Assembly (NCBI GenBank): GCA_944372575.1
Contig: CALVZS010000004.1
Coordinates: forward strand, 1-64,000
Source of the DNA: an uncultured Clostridia bacterium
GTDB lineage: Bacteria; Bacillota; Clostridia; Christensenellales; Borkfalkiaceae
Direction: 5' to 3'
Length of the DNA: 64,000 nt
The first letter of the stretch is position 1. Each line of letters begins with the position of its first letter. Below the pieces are notes generated by a model. That model did no database searches. It saw only the letters and a list, made by a program, of their open reading frames with translations, and was not told the DNA's origin. Below, piece by piece: positions 8,322 through 18,500 of the stretch. The position numbers and the translations under genes are program-made.

Positions 8322-10130
8322 ATGGCTAAGGTTATCGGTATTGATCTGGGTACGACAAATTCCTGCGTTGCGGTGATGGAGGGCGGCGAGCCCGTCGTCA
8401 TCCCCAATGCGGAAGGTTCGCGCACGACGCCTTCCGTCGTCGCGTTTCAGAAGGACGGCACGCGTGTCGTCGGACAGGTGGCAAAGAACCAGGCGGTCGC
8501 CAACCCCGAGCGCACGGTCATTTCCATCAAGCGGAAAATGGGTTCCGACTATAAGGTGAAGATCGACGACAAGGCGTACTCGCCGCAGGAGATCTCCGCC
8601 ATGATCCTCTCCAAGCTCAAGGCGGATGCGGAGGCATACCTGGGCAGCAAGGTGACGGATGCCGTCATCACCTGCCCCGCGTACTTCACCGATTCGCAGC
8701 GCCAGGCGACCAAGGACGCGGGCAAGATCGCAGGCCTCAACGTGCTGCGTATCATCAACGAGCCCACGGCGGCGGCGCTCGCCTACGGACTGGATAAAGA
8801 GAAGGAAAACAGCAAGGTCATGATCTATGACCTCGGCGGCGGCACGTTCGATGTCTCCATTTTGGAGATCTCGGACGGCGTGTTCGAGGTGCTTGCCACC
8901 AACGGCAACAATATGCTGGGCGGCGACGACTTCGATAAGAAGCTCATGGATTACATGGCGGAGGAGTTCAAGAAGGCGCACGGCGTTGACCTGACCAAGG
9001 ACAAGATGGCGATGCAGCGTCTGAAGGAGGCCGCGGAGAAGGCGAAGATCGAGCTCTCCGGCACCATGTCCACGACGGTGTCCCTGCCCTTCATCTCCAT
9101 GACGGACGCAGGCCCCGTTCACCTCGACATGGAGATCACCCGTCAGAAGTTCGAGGCGCTCATTGCCGACCTCGTGGAAAAGACGGCGGAGCCCATGCGC
9201 CTTGCGATGAAGGACGCCGGGCTCTCCTACAACGACATCGACAAGGTCATCCTGGTCGGCGGCTCCACGCGTGTCCCCTGCGTTGTGCAGAAGGTCAAAC
9301 AGATCACGGGCAAGGAGCCCTTCAAGGGCATCAACCCCGATGAGTGCGTCGCGATCGGCGCATCCATTCAGGGCGGCGTGCTGACGGGCGAAGTCAAGGA
9401 CGTGCTGCTTCTCGACGTCATGCCCCTTTCGCTGGGCATCGAGACGCTGGGCGGCGTGTTCACCCGTATCATCGACAGAAATACCACCATTCCCGTCAAG
9501 AAGAGCCAGGTGTTCTCTACCGCGGCGGACAATCAGACGAGCGTGGAGATCCATATTCTGCAGGGCGAGCGTGAGTTCTGCCGCGACAACAAGACGATGG
9601 GCAGGTTCATGCTGACGGGCATCGCGCCCGCACCCCGCGGCGTGCCGCAGATCGAGGTCACCTTCGACGTCGATGCGAACGGCATCGTCCACGTCGAGGC
9701 GAAGGATCTTGCCACCGGCAAGTCGACGGACATCACCATCACCTCCTCCACCAACCTCTCCGAGGACGAGATCAACAAGGCGGTCAAGGAGGCCGAGCAG
9801 TACGCCGAAGAGGACAAGAAGCGCAAGTCCAAGGTGGAAGCGCACAACAAGCTGGACGGCCTCATCTTCTCCGTCGAGCAGACAATGAAGGAGGGGGGCG
9901 ACAAGTTCACCGAGGAAGAGAAGAGCGAGCTCACCGCCGCCGTCGAGGAGGCCAAGAAGGAGCTGGACGCCGACGACGAGGAGCGCTACAACGCCGCGTT
10001 CGAGGCGCTCTCGAACAAGGTGCAGCCCATCTTCCAGAAGATGTATCAGCAGGCCGCGGCCGATGCGCAGTCCGCGCAGGGCGGCGCCGGCAGCACGGAC
10101 GGCGGGGACACCGAGTTCCATCAGCAGTAA
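8322..10130 (+). CDS. dnaK: Hsp70 chaperone DnaK
   Basis: A 602-residue Hsp70. The actin-like ATPase domain begins [12 protein letters not shown] and carries the signatures [12 protein letters not shown] near residue 170 and LVGGSTRVP near 310. The substrate-binding domain (about 370-500) and a helical lid follow, with a Gly/Ala-rich tail ending EFHQQ in place of the EEVD-like endings seen elsewhere. An AAGGAG Shine-Dalgarno precedes ATG 8322. Length is typical of Firmicute DnaK, which lacks about 24 residues of the proteobacterial ATPase domain. Confidence 0.97.
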   Translation: MAKVIGIDLGTTNSCVAVMEGGEPVVIPNAEGSRTTPSVVAFQKDGTRVVGQVAKNQAVANPERTVISIKRKMGSDYKVKIDDKAYSPQEISAMILSKLKADAEAYLGSKVTDAVITCPAYFTDSQRQATKDAGKIAGLNVLRIINEPTAAALAYGLDKEKENSKVMIYDLGGGTFDVSILEISDGVFEVLATNGNNMLGGDDFDKKLMDYMAEEFKKAHGVDLTKDKMAMQRLKEAAEKAKIELSGTMSTTVSLPFISMTDAGPVHLDMEITRQKFEALIADLVEKTAEPMRLAMKDAGLSYNDIDKVILVGGSTRVPCVVQKVKQITGKEPFKGINPDECVAIGASIQGGVLTGEVKDVLLLDVMPLSLGIETLGGVFTRIIDRNTTIPVKKSQVFSTAADNQTSVEIHILQGEREFCRDNKTMGRFMLTGIAPAPRGVPQIEVTFDVDANGIVHVEAKDLATGKSTDITITSSTNLSEDEINKAVKEAEQYAEEDKKRKSKVEAHNKLDGLIFSVEQTMKEGGDKFTEEEKSELTAAVEEAKKELDADDEERYNAAFEALSNKVQPIFQKMYQQAAADAQSAQGGAGSTDGGDTEFHQQ

Positions 10131-10140
10131 CCGCGGACAG

Positions 10141-10226
10141 AGGCGTGCCGCGCGTGAGCGTAGCACGCCTCGTACGCTGCAACCGAAGAAGCGCAAGCGG
10201 GGGATCCCCGTCTCCGCGCTTTTTTC
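10141..10226 (+). promoter_or_regulatory. Paired hairpins between dnaK and dnaJ
   Basis: The first hairpin is AGGCGTGC (10141-10148) with GCACGCCT (10163-10170). The second is AAGCGC (10189-10194) with GCGCTT (10216-10221), holding an inner GGGGATCCCC and followed by a T-run. It looks like a partial terminator that would lower dnaJ expression relative to dnaK, or an mRNA-processing element. Confidence 0.5.
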
Positions 10227-10280
10227 GGCATGAAGGGGGAAATCGGCGCGCCCGAGAGCCCTCAAAATCAGGAAAACGCT

Positions 10281-11426
10281 ATGGCAGAAAAGAAGAACTA
10301 TTACGAGATCCTCGGCGTGAGCAAGGATGCCTCGGAGGAGGAGATCAAGGCGGCGTACAAGAAGCTGGTCAAGCAGTACCACCCCGATCTTCATCCGGGC
10401 GACAAACTCGCCGCTGAGAAATTCAAGGAGATCAACGAGGCGAACGAGGTGCTCTCCGACAAGCAGAAGCGCGCCGCCTACGACTACGAACAGGCGCACC
10501 CCGGCATGGGGGGAATGGGCGGCATGGGCGGCGGAGCCGGCGGGTTCTCCGGCTTTTCCGGCTTCGGCGACATCTTTGACAGCATCTTCCAGGGCTTCGG
10601 CGGGAGCGCGTCCGTCCAGCGCGACACGACGGGCGAGGACATCCAGCTCACCCTCTCGCTGAGTTTCATGGACGCCGCCAAGGGCTGCACCAAGGACATC
10701 TCCTATACGCGCAACGAACCCTGCCCCTCCTGCAAGGGGACGGGCGCCAAGGGCGGCAGTGCCATGCGCACCTGTTCCAAGTGCGGCGGCAAGGGTCAGG
10801 TGCGCTTTGCGCAGGATACCATGTTCGGGCGCACCGTGCGCGTGGGCGCCTGCCCGGACTGCGGCGGCCGCGGCAAGATCATCACGGAGAAATGCCCCGA
10901 CTGCAAGGGGAAGGGGTATATCCGCCGCGAGACGCGCATCAAGGTGGACATTCCCGCCGGCGCGGACACCGGCTCGTATATCCGCAAGCGCGGCTACGGG
11001 CAGGCCTCTGCGGAGGGCGGCCCTTCGGGCGATCTGATCGTCGTCATCCGCGTGGAGCCGCACCGTATCTTCCAGCGCAAGGGTATGGATCTCTACGTCG
11101 ATCTGCCCGTTTCGTTCCGCACGGCGGCGCTGGGCGGAACGGTAAAGGTTCCCGGGCTGGACGATACGTTCGACTATGCCATTCCCGAGGGAACACAGTC
11201 GGGGACGACGTTTACGGTGCGCGGAAAGGGCATTCGTTCGCGCAACGGCACGGGGAATCTGTATCTGCGCGTCTTTGTCGAGGTGCCGACCAAGCTCACC
11301 CGTGAGCAGAAAAAGAGGATCCAGGACGCGGGCGAGGGCATCGACCTGCGCCAGTACGACAGGGCAAAGAAATACGCCGACAGCGTCGGCGCACTCTATG
11401 GCAAGGATCCCTATTCCGAACGGTAA
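10281..11426 (+). CDS. dnaJ: Hsp40 co-chaperone DnaJ
   Basis: A 381-residue type I DnaJ that stimulates DnaK ATPase and delivers unfolded clients. The J-domain (about 5-70) carries HPD in YHPDLH, followed by a Gly/Met/Phe-rich linker. The zinc-binding region has four CxxCxGxG repeats (CPSCKGTG, CSKCGGKG, CPDCGGRG, CPDCKGKG), and a substrate-binding C-terminal domain follows. ATG 10281 (MAEKKNYYEI) fits the family start and has AGGA upstream; an upstream in-frame ATG at 10230 has no homologous sequence behind it. Confidence 0.96.
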   Translation: MAEKKNYYEILGVSKDASEEEIKAAYKKLVKQYHPDLHPGDKLAAEKFKEINEANEVLSDKQKRAAYDYEQAHPGMGGMGGMGGGAGGFSGFSGFGDIFDSIFQGFGGSASVQRDTTGEDIQLTLSLSFMDAAKGCTKDISYTRNEPCPSCKGTGAKGGSAMRTCSKCGGKGQVRFAQDTMFGRTVRVGACPDCGGRGKIITEKCPDCKGKGYIRRETRIKVDIPAGADTGSYIRKRGYGQASAEGGPSGDLIVVIRVEPHRIFQRKGMDLYVDLPVSFRTAALGGTVKVPGLDDTFDYAIPEGTQSGTTFTVRGKGIRSRNGTGNLYLRVFVEVPTKLTREQKKRIQDAGEGIDLRQYDRAKKYADSVGALYGKDPYSER

Positions 11427-11444
11427 CGGTACGAAAAAGAAGGC

Positions 11445-11488
11445 AACGCCGCGGCGCAAAAGCGCCGCGGCGTTATTGTTTGTTTTTG
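11445..11488. terminator. Terminator after dnaJ
   Basis: A perfect 13-bp stem, AACGCCGCGGCGC (11445-11457) with 11462-11474, an AAAA loop and then ATTGTTTGTTTTTG. It lies between the convergent dnaJ and lipoprotein genes and may serve both. Confidence 0.85.
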
Positions 11489-11489
11489 T

Positions 11490-12461
11490 TCAGGCGGAGA
11501 AGACGGCGCTCGTGAGTTCATAGGTGAAGGTGCCGAGCGAGTTCATCACCGGGGTCTGCATCCGGAGCAGAACGTTGCGGTAGGTATTGTTATTCGCGTC
11601 CGTCAGGCCCGCATAGGTGAGCGTCTGCGGCTGTCCGGGATTGGAGCCGCTGTAGCCGATCGAACAGGTGTAAGTCGTCAGGCTGTGCTCGCCCGCCGTG
11701 CCGTCGATCGAGAAGGGCAGCGTCTCGGAGGCGGAAGTGGGCGCCTCCGTCATGGTCACCGTCGCCAGCGCAAACTTGACGGGATTGATGGAGGAGAAGG
11801 AGACGGCGGAGGACATATTCAGTCCGCGCAGGGCGAACAGGATCTGCTCGTTGTCCAGATACGTCCCGCCCGCGTCGCTCAGATCGACGGTCACCGTGTG
11901 CGGATCGGCCTCCGGCACGGTATAGACCGCCTCGATGTCCGCGCTCGTGCAGTCCGCGTTATACTGCACCGTATAGGTGTAAGCGTATGCTTCATAGGCA
12001 CTTTCCAGCGTGGTCGGTTCCGTCGTTTGCGGGGAATGTACGGAAAAGGTCTTGACGCTCCTGACGGGCTGCAGGGAGTGGCTCACGTCGCGGAACCACA
12101 CGTCGGAAGTGACGGTATCCTCAAAGGACGCCGTCTCCCCGCCCACCGTGTAGGTGACGGGAACGGAGAGGGTGGAGGTGAGGCGGTAGCACATCTCCGT
12201 GCTGCCGTCCGCAAGGGAGGTGTTCTCTGCGGTGAGCACCGTCCGGTACGTCCCTTCCCCATAGGAGAGGAAGGTGTTGCCTGCCTCCGCCTGAAAGGTA
12301 ACGCTGTATTCGAGCGTCTCGTTCGCGCTTGAAGTGGGGGTATCGCCCGTGCGCTGGAACCAGTTTGCCGAGAGGGCAAGCCCGGCGATCCCGCCCGTAC
12401 ACGCGCTCAGCCCGAGAAGGGGCGCCGCCAGCGCAAGGGCGGCAAGCTGTCTCTTTTTCAT
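11490..12461 (-). CDS. Predicted lipoprotein, function unknown
   Basis: A 323-residue exported protein. The start MKKRQLAAL at 12461 is followed by a hydrophobic stretch and a lipobox LLGLSAC with the lipid-bearing cysteine near residue 21. The rest is Thr/Ser/Tyr-rich and predicted beta-rich, with repeated phrases such as YTYTVQYNADCTS. It has no catalytic motif that I recognise. The gene has a near-consensus promoter of its own and is alone between dnaJ and addB. It is probably a surface-attached protein of the cytoplasmic membrane; a role in binding or envelope sensing would be guesswork. Confidence 0.75.
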   Translation of the reverse strand: MKKRQLAALALAAPLLGLSACTGGIAGLALSANWFQRTGDTPTSSANETLEYSVTFQAEAGNTFLSYGEGTYRTVLTAENTSLADGSTEMCYRLTSTLSVPVTYTVGGETASFEDTVTSDVWFRDVSHSLQPVRSVKTFSVHSPQTTEPTTLESAYEAYAYTYTVQYNADCTSADIEAVYTVPEADPHTVTVDLSDAGGTYLDNEQILFALRGLNMSSAVSFSSINPVKFALATVTMTEAPTSASETLPFSIDGTAGEHSLTTYTCSIGYSGSNPGQPQTLTYAGLTDANNNTYRNVLLRMQTPVMNSLGTFTYELTSAVFSA

Positions 12462-12495
12462 AGTCTGCTCCGATAAGGAAAATCTGGATGAAGCC

Positions 12496-12524
12496 ATTAT
12501 AGCATATTTTTTTGCGTTTGTAAA
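12496..12524 (-). promoter_or_regulatory. Promoter of the lipoprotein gene
   Basis: On the minus strand: TTTACA (complement of 12519-12524), 17 bp, TATAAT (complement of 12496-12501), with extended TGC. Confidence 0.75.
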
Positions 12525-12597
12525 AAATAATCGCTGAAATTAGTCGAGAATTTTATGAAAAGTATGGTATAATGGAAAAAATCAAGGAGGGAAGAGA

Positions 12598-15594
12598 ATG
12601 ATCCGTGTCTATGGGGCGCCGACCACGGAGGACGCGCTCACGCAGCTCGCCGCCTGTGTCTCGGCAAACGAGGAGCGCGGGGAGCGCACGCTCGTATTCT
12701 GTGAGGACTCGCTCACGCTGCTCGCCGAACGCGCCGCCCTGGGAGGGCGGGAGGCCACCTTTCTGACGGACGTCACAACGTTTGCCCGCTTTCTCAAGGG
12801 GGACAGGCAGGTGCTCTCCAAGCAGGGGTCGGTCGCGGCGGTCTCCTCCATCCTCTCCGCGTGCAGGGATCGGCTCGTCTGTTTTTCGGAGAACGCCGCC
12901 GGAGCGGTGTATGAGACGATCGCCCAGCTCGCCGCCTCCCGCGTGGGGGAGGAGGAGCTGCTGCGCGGCGCGCAGGCGTCCGAGGGGATGCTGCGCGGCA
13001 AGCTGACCGATCTCGCCCTCATCCTTTCAGAGTACCGCGCCTTTCTGCGTGAAAAGGGGCTGCTGGATGAAAACGGCTACCTCGCGCTGCTGCCCGATCA
13101 GCTCGCCGGACGCGGGCTCGGAGAGACCAACGTCATCTTTTTCGGCTTTGCGTCCTTTACAAAACAGGGCGCGGAGGGCATCCGTGCGGCGGCGCTCAAT
13201 GCCAAGAGCCTGACGGGCATCTTCCCCGCGGGCGGCGAGAGCTACTACACCAATGAGAGCGTGAAAACATTTCGTTCCGCCTGCGCGGACGTGGACGAGG
13301 TGTCCGTTTTCCGGATAGAGTGTTCGCTGACGGGGGAGGCGGAGACACTGCGCCGCCGCCTCTTTTCGCCCGAGATCTATCTGGACAAGCCCGCGCGGGC
13401 GGAGCACGTCTTTTTGTTCCGCGCCCGCGACGAAGCGGACGAGGCGCGCACGGTCTGTGCGCACATCAAGCAGGCGTTCGCCGAGGGGCTGCGCTGCCGC
13501 GACATCGCCGTCCTCGTGCCGGACGCCTCCTTTTCCGTCATGGAGAAGGCGTTCGTTGCCTACGGCATTCCCTATTTTGCGGACGTCAAACGCCCCTTCT
13601 CCCGCCACCCCTTCTGCGCCTTCGTGCAGGCGGTGCTGCGCGCCGTGTCGGACGGCGGCACGCCCGCCTCGGCGGACGACGTGGCGGCGAACGTGTGCTT
13701 CGGCGAGAGCGCGCAGTACCGCAACTATCTTGCAAAATTCGGCGGCTGGCGGGGCGCCTACCGCAAGGAGATCCGCCGCGACGCCGCGGGCTTCGGCCCC
13801 GCCCCGGCGCTCGAGGCGTGCCGCAGCCGCATGATCGGCGTGCTCTCGCGGCTCCCGCGCAGCGGCACGGGGAGCGCCTTTGCGGGGGGGATCCGCGATC
13901 TTGCCAAATTCGTGGATGCGGAGGGGACGTGCTCCCGCCTCGCCGCATCCTTTACGGATGCCGAGCGCGACTTTCTTTCGCTCGATCCGCTGGAGGGGAT
14001 CCTCTCCGAGATCGAAACGGTCGCGGGGGGACGCACCTTTACGGCGCGGGAATTTTCCGCCCTGTTCGCGGGGGCGGCGGACGCTTTGAAGCGCTCCATG
14101 ATCCCCGTCCTCTCGGACGCCGTCTTTCTGGGCGATGCGACGCAGAGCCGCTTCGGACGGGTGCGGCGGCTCTTCGTGACGGGCGCGACGGACGCCCTGC
14201 CTGCGACGGGGCAGGATAACGCCGTCATCACCGACCGCGAGATCGAAAAGCTCGGCGCGCAGGGCGTGGACATCCAGCCCGCCATCGCCGTTGTCAACGC
14301 GCGCGCAAGGGAGGGGCTTGCCCTCAATGTCTGTTCCTTTTCGGAGCAGCTCTACGTCAGCTGTCCCGTCACGCTGAAGGCGCAGACCACAACGGCGGGG
14401 GAGCTGTTCACCTCCTGCGCCGCGGTGTTTTCCTCCGCGCCCGTGTCGGACGGCTTTCCCTATACCTGTTCGGAGCGCGTTCCGGCCTATCTCTGCCTTC
14501 TGGAGGAGCGCGCCGCGTTCGAGGAGGGCAGGACGCATGACGCGCGCCGCTTTGCCTCCGTCTGGGCGGCGCTTGCGCAGCACGGGGAGGGGGAGCGCCT
14601 GAACGCCGTCACGGAGGAGGAGGGCAAGGCGGACATTGCCGCCCTGCCCGCGCTGCTCCCGCCGGAGATCTCGCCCACGCTGCTGGAGAACTACTTTGAA
14701 TGTCCCTACAGGGCGTTCCTGACCAACCTTCTGCGCCTGAAGGAGCGCGAGGAGGCGACCGCCCTGCTGCGCGATTCCGGCTCCTTCGTTCACCGCGTGC
14801 TTGAAAAAATGGGCGATGCGTTCAACACCCTCCCCTCCGAGGAGGCGTGTGCCGCGCGCGCCCGCGAGGCGGCGCAGGCGCTGCTCGACGACACGAAAGA
14901 GCGCTTTACCCTCTTCGGCGAGACGAGCGCGGGGACGTACGGCCGCGGGCGTCTCCTGGACGAGTGCGAAAAGGTCGCCGTCGCCGCCTACCGCTCCCTG
15001 CACGACACCTCCTTCCGCATCGCCGCCACCGAGCGCGCCGTGTCTCTTCCCGGGCTGCAGCTGCGCGGCAAGGTCGACCGCCTGGACGAGTCGGAGGGCT
15101 ATGTGCGCATCATTGACTACAAGACGGGGTCGATCGACGCCGGGGCGGTCGCCTACTATACGGGCAGGAAGCTGCAGCTCGAACTCTATCTGACGGCGGC
15201 AGCCGCGGCGGACGGGGAGGCGAAGCCGGCGGGCGCATTCTATTTTCCCGCCCTGGACAAGTTTACAAAGCCGGAAGAGGGCAAATTCCTCATGGAAGGG
15301 TTCTATGATAAGGATGCGCCCGTCTTTGCAACGCGCAGCGGCACGCCGGTGAACGAGGCGGGCGGGGGCATGGCGTCGGCGGACTTTGCCGACTTCCTCG
15401 CCTATGCCAGCCTCGTCTCCGCCCGCGCGCAGGAGGAGCTGCGCGCGGGCAACATCGCGCCCTCCCCCTACGAGGGGGCGTGCAAGTACTGCAAGTATCG
15501 CGGCGCCTGCGGATATACGGGGGAGGAGCGCAGGGAGGAGAAGATCTCCGAGGGCGGCATCGCGCAGATCGTGCGCAGGGAGGAACAGGCATGA
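12598..15594 (+). CDS. addB: AddB/RexB subunit of the AddAB helicase-nuclease
   Basis: A 998-residue partner of AddA in double-strand-break end processing for RecA recombination. The C-terminal PD-(D/E)XK nuclease has GKVDRLDE and IIDYKTG (about residues 820-842). Four cysteines expected to hold a 4Fe-4S cluster are at C702 (YFECPYRAF) and C962/C965/C971 (CKYCKYRGAC). The N-terminus MIRVYGAPTTED lacks the GxxGxGKT Walker A of Bacillus AddB, so it resembles streptococcal RexB. An extended -10 (TGG-TATAAT, 12568-12573) and AAGGAGGG precede ATG 12598. It overlaps addA by ATGA. Confidence 0.9.
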   Translation: MIRVYGAPTTEDALTQLAACVSANEERGERTLVFCEDSLTLLAERAALGGREATFLTDVTTFARFLKGDRQVLSKQGSVAAVSSILSACRDRLVCFSENAAGAVYETIAQLAASRVGEEELLRGAQASEGMLRGKLTDLALILSEYRAFLREKGLLDENGYLALLPDQLAGRGLGETNVIFFGFASFTKQGAEGIRAAALNAKSLTGIFPAGGESYYTNESVKTFRSACADVDEVSVFRIECSLTGEAETLRRRLFSPEIYLDKPARAEHVFLFRARDEADEARTVCAHIKQAFAEGLRCRDIAVLVPDASFSVMEKAFVAYGIPYFADVKRPFSRHPFCAFVQAVLRAVSDGGTPASADDVAANVCFGESAQYRNYLAKFGGWRGAYRKEIRRDAAGFGPAPALEACRSRMIGVLSRLPRSGTGSAFAGGIRDLAKFVDAEGTCSRLAASFTDAERDFLSLDPLEGILSEIETVAGGRTFTAREFSALFAGAADALKRSMIPVLSDAVFLGDATQSRFGRVRRLFVTGATDALPATGQDNAVITDREIEKLGAQGVDIQPAIAVVNARAREGLALNVCSFSEQLYVSCPVTLKAQTTTAGELFTSCAAVFSSAPVSDGFPYTCSERVPAYLCLLEERAAFEEGRTHDARRFASVWAALAQHGEGERLNAVTEEEGKADIAALPALLPPEISPTLLENYFECPYRAFLTNLLRLKEREEATALLRDSGSFVHRVLEKMGDAFNTLPSEEACAARAREAAQALLDDTKERFTLFGETSAGTYGRGRLLDECEKVAVAAYRSLHDTSFRIAATERAVSLPGLQLRGKVDRLDESEGYVRIIDYKTGSIDAGAVAYYTGRKLQLELYLTAAAAADGEAKPAGAFYFPALDKFTKPEEGKFLMEGFYDKDAPVFATRSGTPVNEAGGGMASADFADFLAYASLVSARAQEELRAGNIAPSPYEGACKYCKYRGACGYTGEERREEKISEGGIAQIVRREEQA

Positions 15595-18500
15595 AACGCG
15601 AACCGACACCCGAACAGCGGGCCGTGATCGACGAGCGCGGCAGCATCATCGTGTCCGCCTCGGCGGGCAGCGGAAAGACGTACGTCATGATCGAACGCCT
15701 CGTCTCCTTCATCCTCGCGGGGGAGGACGTAAGGCGCCTTCTGGCGGTCACGTTCACCAACAACGCGGCGGCGCAGATGCGCGACCGCCTGCGCGAGGCG
15801 CTCCTCAAGGCGATCGCCGATCCCGCACACGCGCCCGACCGCGAGCGGCTCAAGGAGCAGCTCACCCACCTCCCGCTCGCGCAGATCAGCACCATCCATG
15901 CCTTCTGCGGGCGGCTCGTGCGCACTTATTTCTATCTGGTCGGAACAGATCCCGCCTTCCGCATCATCGACCCCAAGGATGCCGAGGGCATGGCGATCTC
16001 CGCCCGCGCGCTGGACGCCGCGCTCGAGAGGATGTATGACAGCCCCTCGCCCGAATTTTCCCTGCTGCTCTCCGTCTACTTTAAGCGGGGGAGCGATGCG
16101 GAACTGCGCACGCAGGTGACAAAACTGTATGCCTCCGTGCGCGACTTCGCCGAATACCGCGCCGTCATCGGGCGGCTGGGGCAGTCCACCTTCGAGGAGG
16201 TGTGCGGCTGCCTTGCCTCCGACGTGCGCGCTCGCGCCGCGGAGCTTGCGCGCGTTCACGGCGAGCGGCGGGAGACGCTCATCGGCGTGGACGGCGGCAA
16301 TCTTGAACAGGTCATGGAGGAAATGACCTCTCTGGCGCAGGAGGCGTCGGCGGGGGATCTCTTTGAACAGCGCGAGGCATGGGGCGCGATGCGCATCCCG
16401 ATGCGTGCGACCGGGAAGAAGGGCGTCCCTGCTCACGACCGCACGCCCGAACAGCAGCGGGCGGTGGAATATTACAATGCCATGCGCGGCGCCGTCAAGG
16501 AGATCAAGGAGTTTCTTGCCGGGATCAAACCGCGGGAGGAGGAGCGCGATCGCTTTGACCGTGCGGCGCGCCTGGCGGCAGCCTTTTGCGGCCTGCTCCT
16601 TGCCTACGATGAGGAGCTCGAGCGCGAAAAGCGGGAGGCGGGCGTGCTCGACTACAGCGATCTCGAGCAGTACGCGCTGCGCATCCTCGATGACGAGCGC
16701 GTGCGCGGCGACTTGCGCGAACACTTTCGCGTCCTGTTCGTGGACGAGTATCAGGACGTCAACCCCGTGCAGGACGCCATTCTCTCCCGCCTTGCGGGCG
16801 GGGAGGCGTTCTACGTCGGCGACGCCAAACAGGCGATCTACGGCTTCCGCGGCAGCAGCTCGGACTTCTTCCTCCGTAAGACGAAGACGGAGACCTGCCT
16901 CACGCTCTCGCAGAACTTCCGCTCGGCAAAGAGCATCCTCGACGCCGCAAACGAGGTGTTCCGCCCCCTGTTCGAATCCTATCGGGATATGCGCGTGAGC
17001 GAGCGCTATCGGGAGCATGAGGGCAAGGTGACCTTCCACGTCCTCGAGCGGGGGGAAAAACCGGCGCCTGCCGAACGCGGCGTCTATTCGGTGACGGAGC
17101 AACCCGCTTCCGCCAAGCGCGACGCGTTCGCCGAGCGCGCGGCGAAACTCGTGGAAGAGGAACTCGGTTCGGCGTGGTTCGATGTGGACGCGGACTGCGA
17201 AAAGCGCATCCGGCCGGGGGACATCGCCGTGCTGTGCCGTTCCCACGCCGGCGAGGCGCGCATCGCCCGCGCCCTGCTCGCGCGCGGCATCCCCGTCACC
17301 ACGTCGGCGAAGGTCAATCTCTGCGAGTTTTTCGAGGCGCGCCTGCTCCTCGACTGGCTTTCCTATCTTGACAACCCCGAACAGGATATCCCGCTCGTGA
17401 CGGCGCTTTTGTCCTTTGTGGGCGGCATGACGGAGGAGGAGCTCGCCGAAGTGCGCCGCGCACAGGCGGGGAGCGAGAGTTTCCGCGCGGCGTGCCTGGC
17501 ATACTGCGCGCAGCAGCCCGCCTCGCCCGTCGCAGGAAAGCTGAACGCCTTCTTCGCGCGGGCGCAGGAGCTGCGCATCCATGCCTGCGTGCGCACGGCG
17601 GCCGACCTCATGAACGAGCTGCTTGCGCTCGGGCTGGAGGTGCAGATCGCGGCGAAGGAGGGCGGAAACGACCGCCTGACGCGCGTCCGCCGCCTCGTTG
17701 CGGAGGGGGAGGATGTGAGCGTCAATACCTTCCTCTCCCGCCTGCGCGCCTCGGGCAACAAGCTGGAATTTGCCCCGAGTGCGGGCGAGAATGCCGTCCA
17801 GGTCATCACCATCCACGCCTCCAAGGGACTGGAATATCCCGTCGTATTTCTCACGCAGATGAATGATACGTTCCAATTTTCCGATGAGAACAAGGAGATC
17901 GTCTTTACCAAACAGTTCCTCGCCGCGCCCAAGTCGTACAATGCGCAGAATAAGACGTACACGACCAATCTTCTGCGCATCGCGTCCTTCCGCGCCGAGC
18001 GGAAGGAGGAGTGCAGCCAGGAGTGCAACCTGCTCTACGTTGCCATGACGCGCGCCAAGTACCGCCTGCACGTCTTGCTCAAGAGCGCGGACTGCGGGCA
18101 GATCTCGCCCATGTTCGTGAAGACGTATGCGGGTTTTCTCAACCCGGATCTCGTGAACAGATCGCTCGGCGGGGAGGTGGAAATGCCCGCGGACGCGCCC
18201 GCGCGGCGGGCGCTCGCCCACGGCGATCCCGATCCGGAGATGACGGCCGCCGTCCTCGATGTCTATTGCAAGCCCTATCGGTATGCTTCGAGCACCCGCC
18301 TGCGCGCCAAGAGTTCGGCGACTGATCTGCTCAATGCGCAGAGGGGGGAATTTCTGCACCGCGCCGCGGCGGGGCTGTTCGACGAAGGGGAGGTGTTCAC
18401 GGGAAAAACGAGCCGGGAGGCCGGCACCGCGCACCACGTCTTTTTGCAGCACGTCCGCTATGGGGCGGACGCGGGGGAGGAGTTTGCGCGCATGGTGCGC

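Noticed and set aside
7617..11459. 1280-codon minus-strand frame opposite grpE-dnaK-dnaJ
   Set aside because: Shadow of three well-identified chaperone genes; the protein is low-complexity Arg/Leu/Asp text.
15468..18452. 994-codon minus-strand frame opposite addA
   Set aside because: Shadow of a clear helicase-nuclease gene with all motifs.
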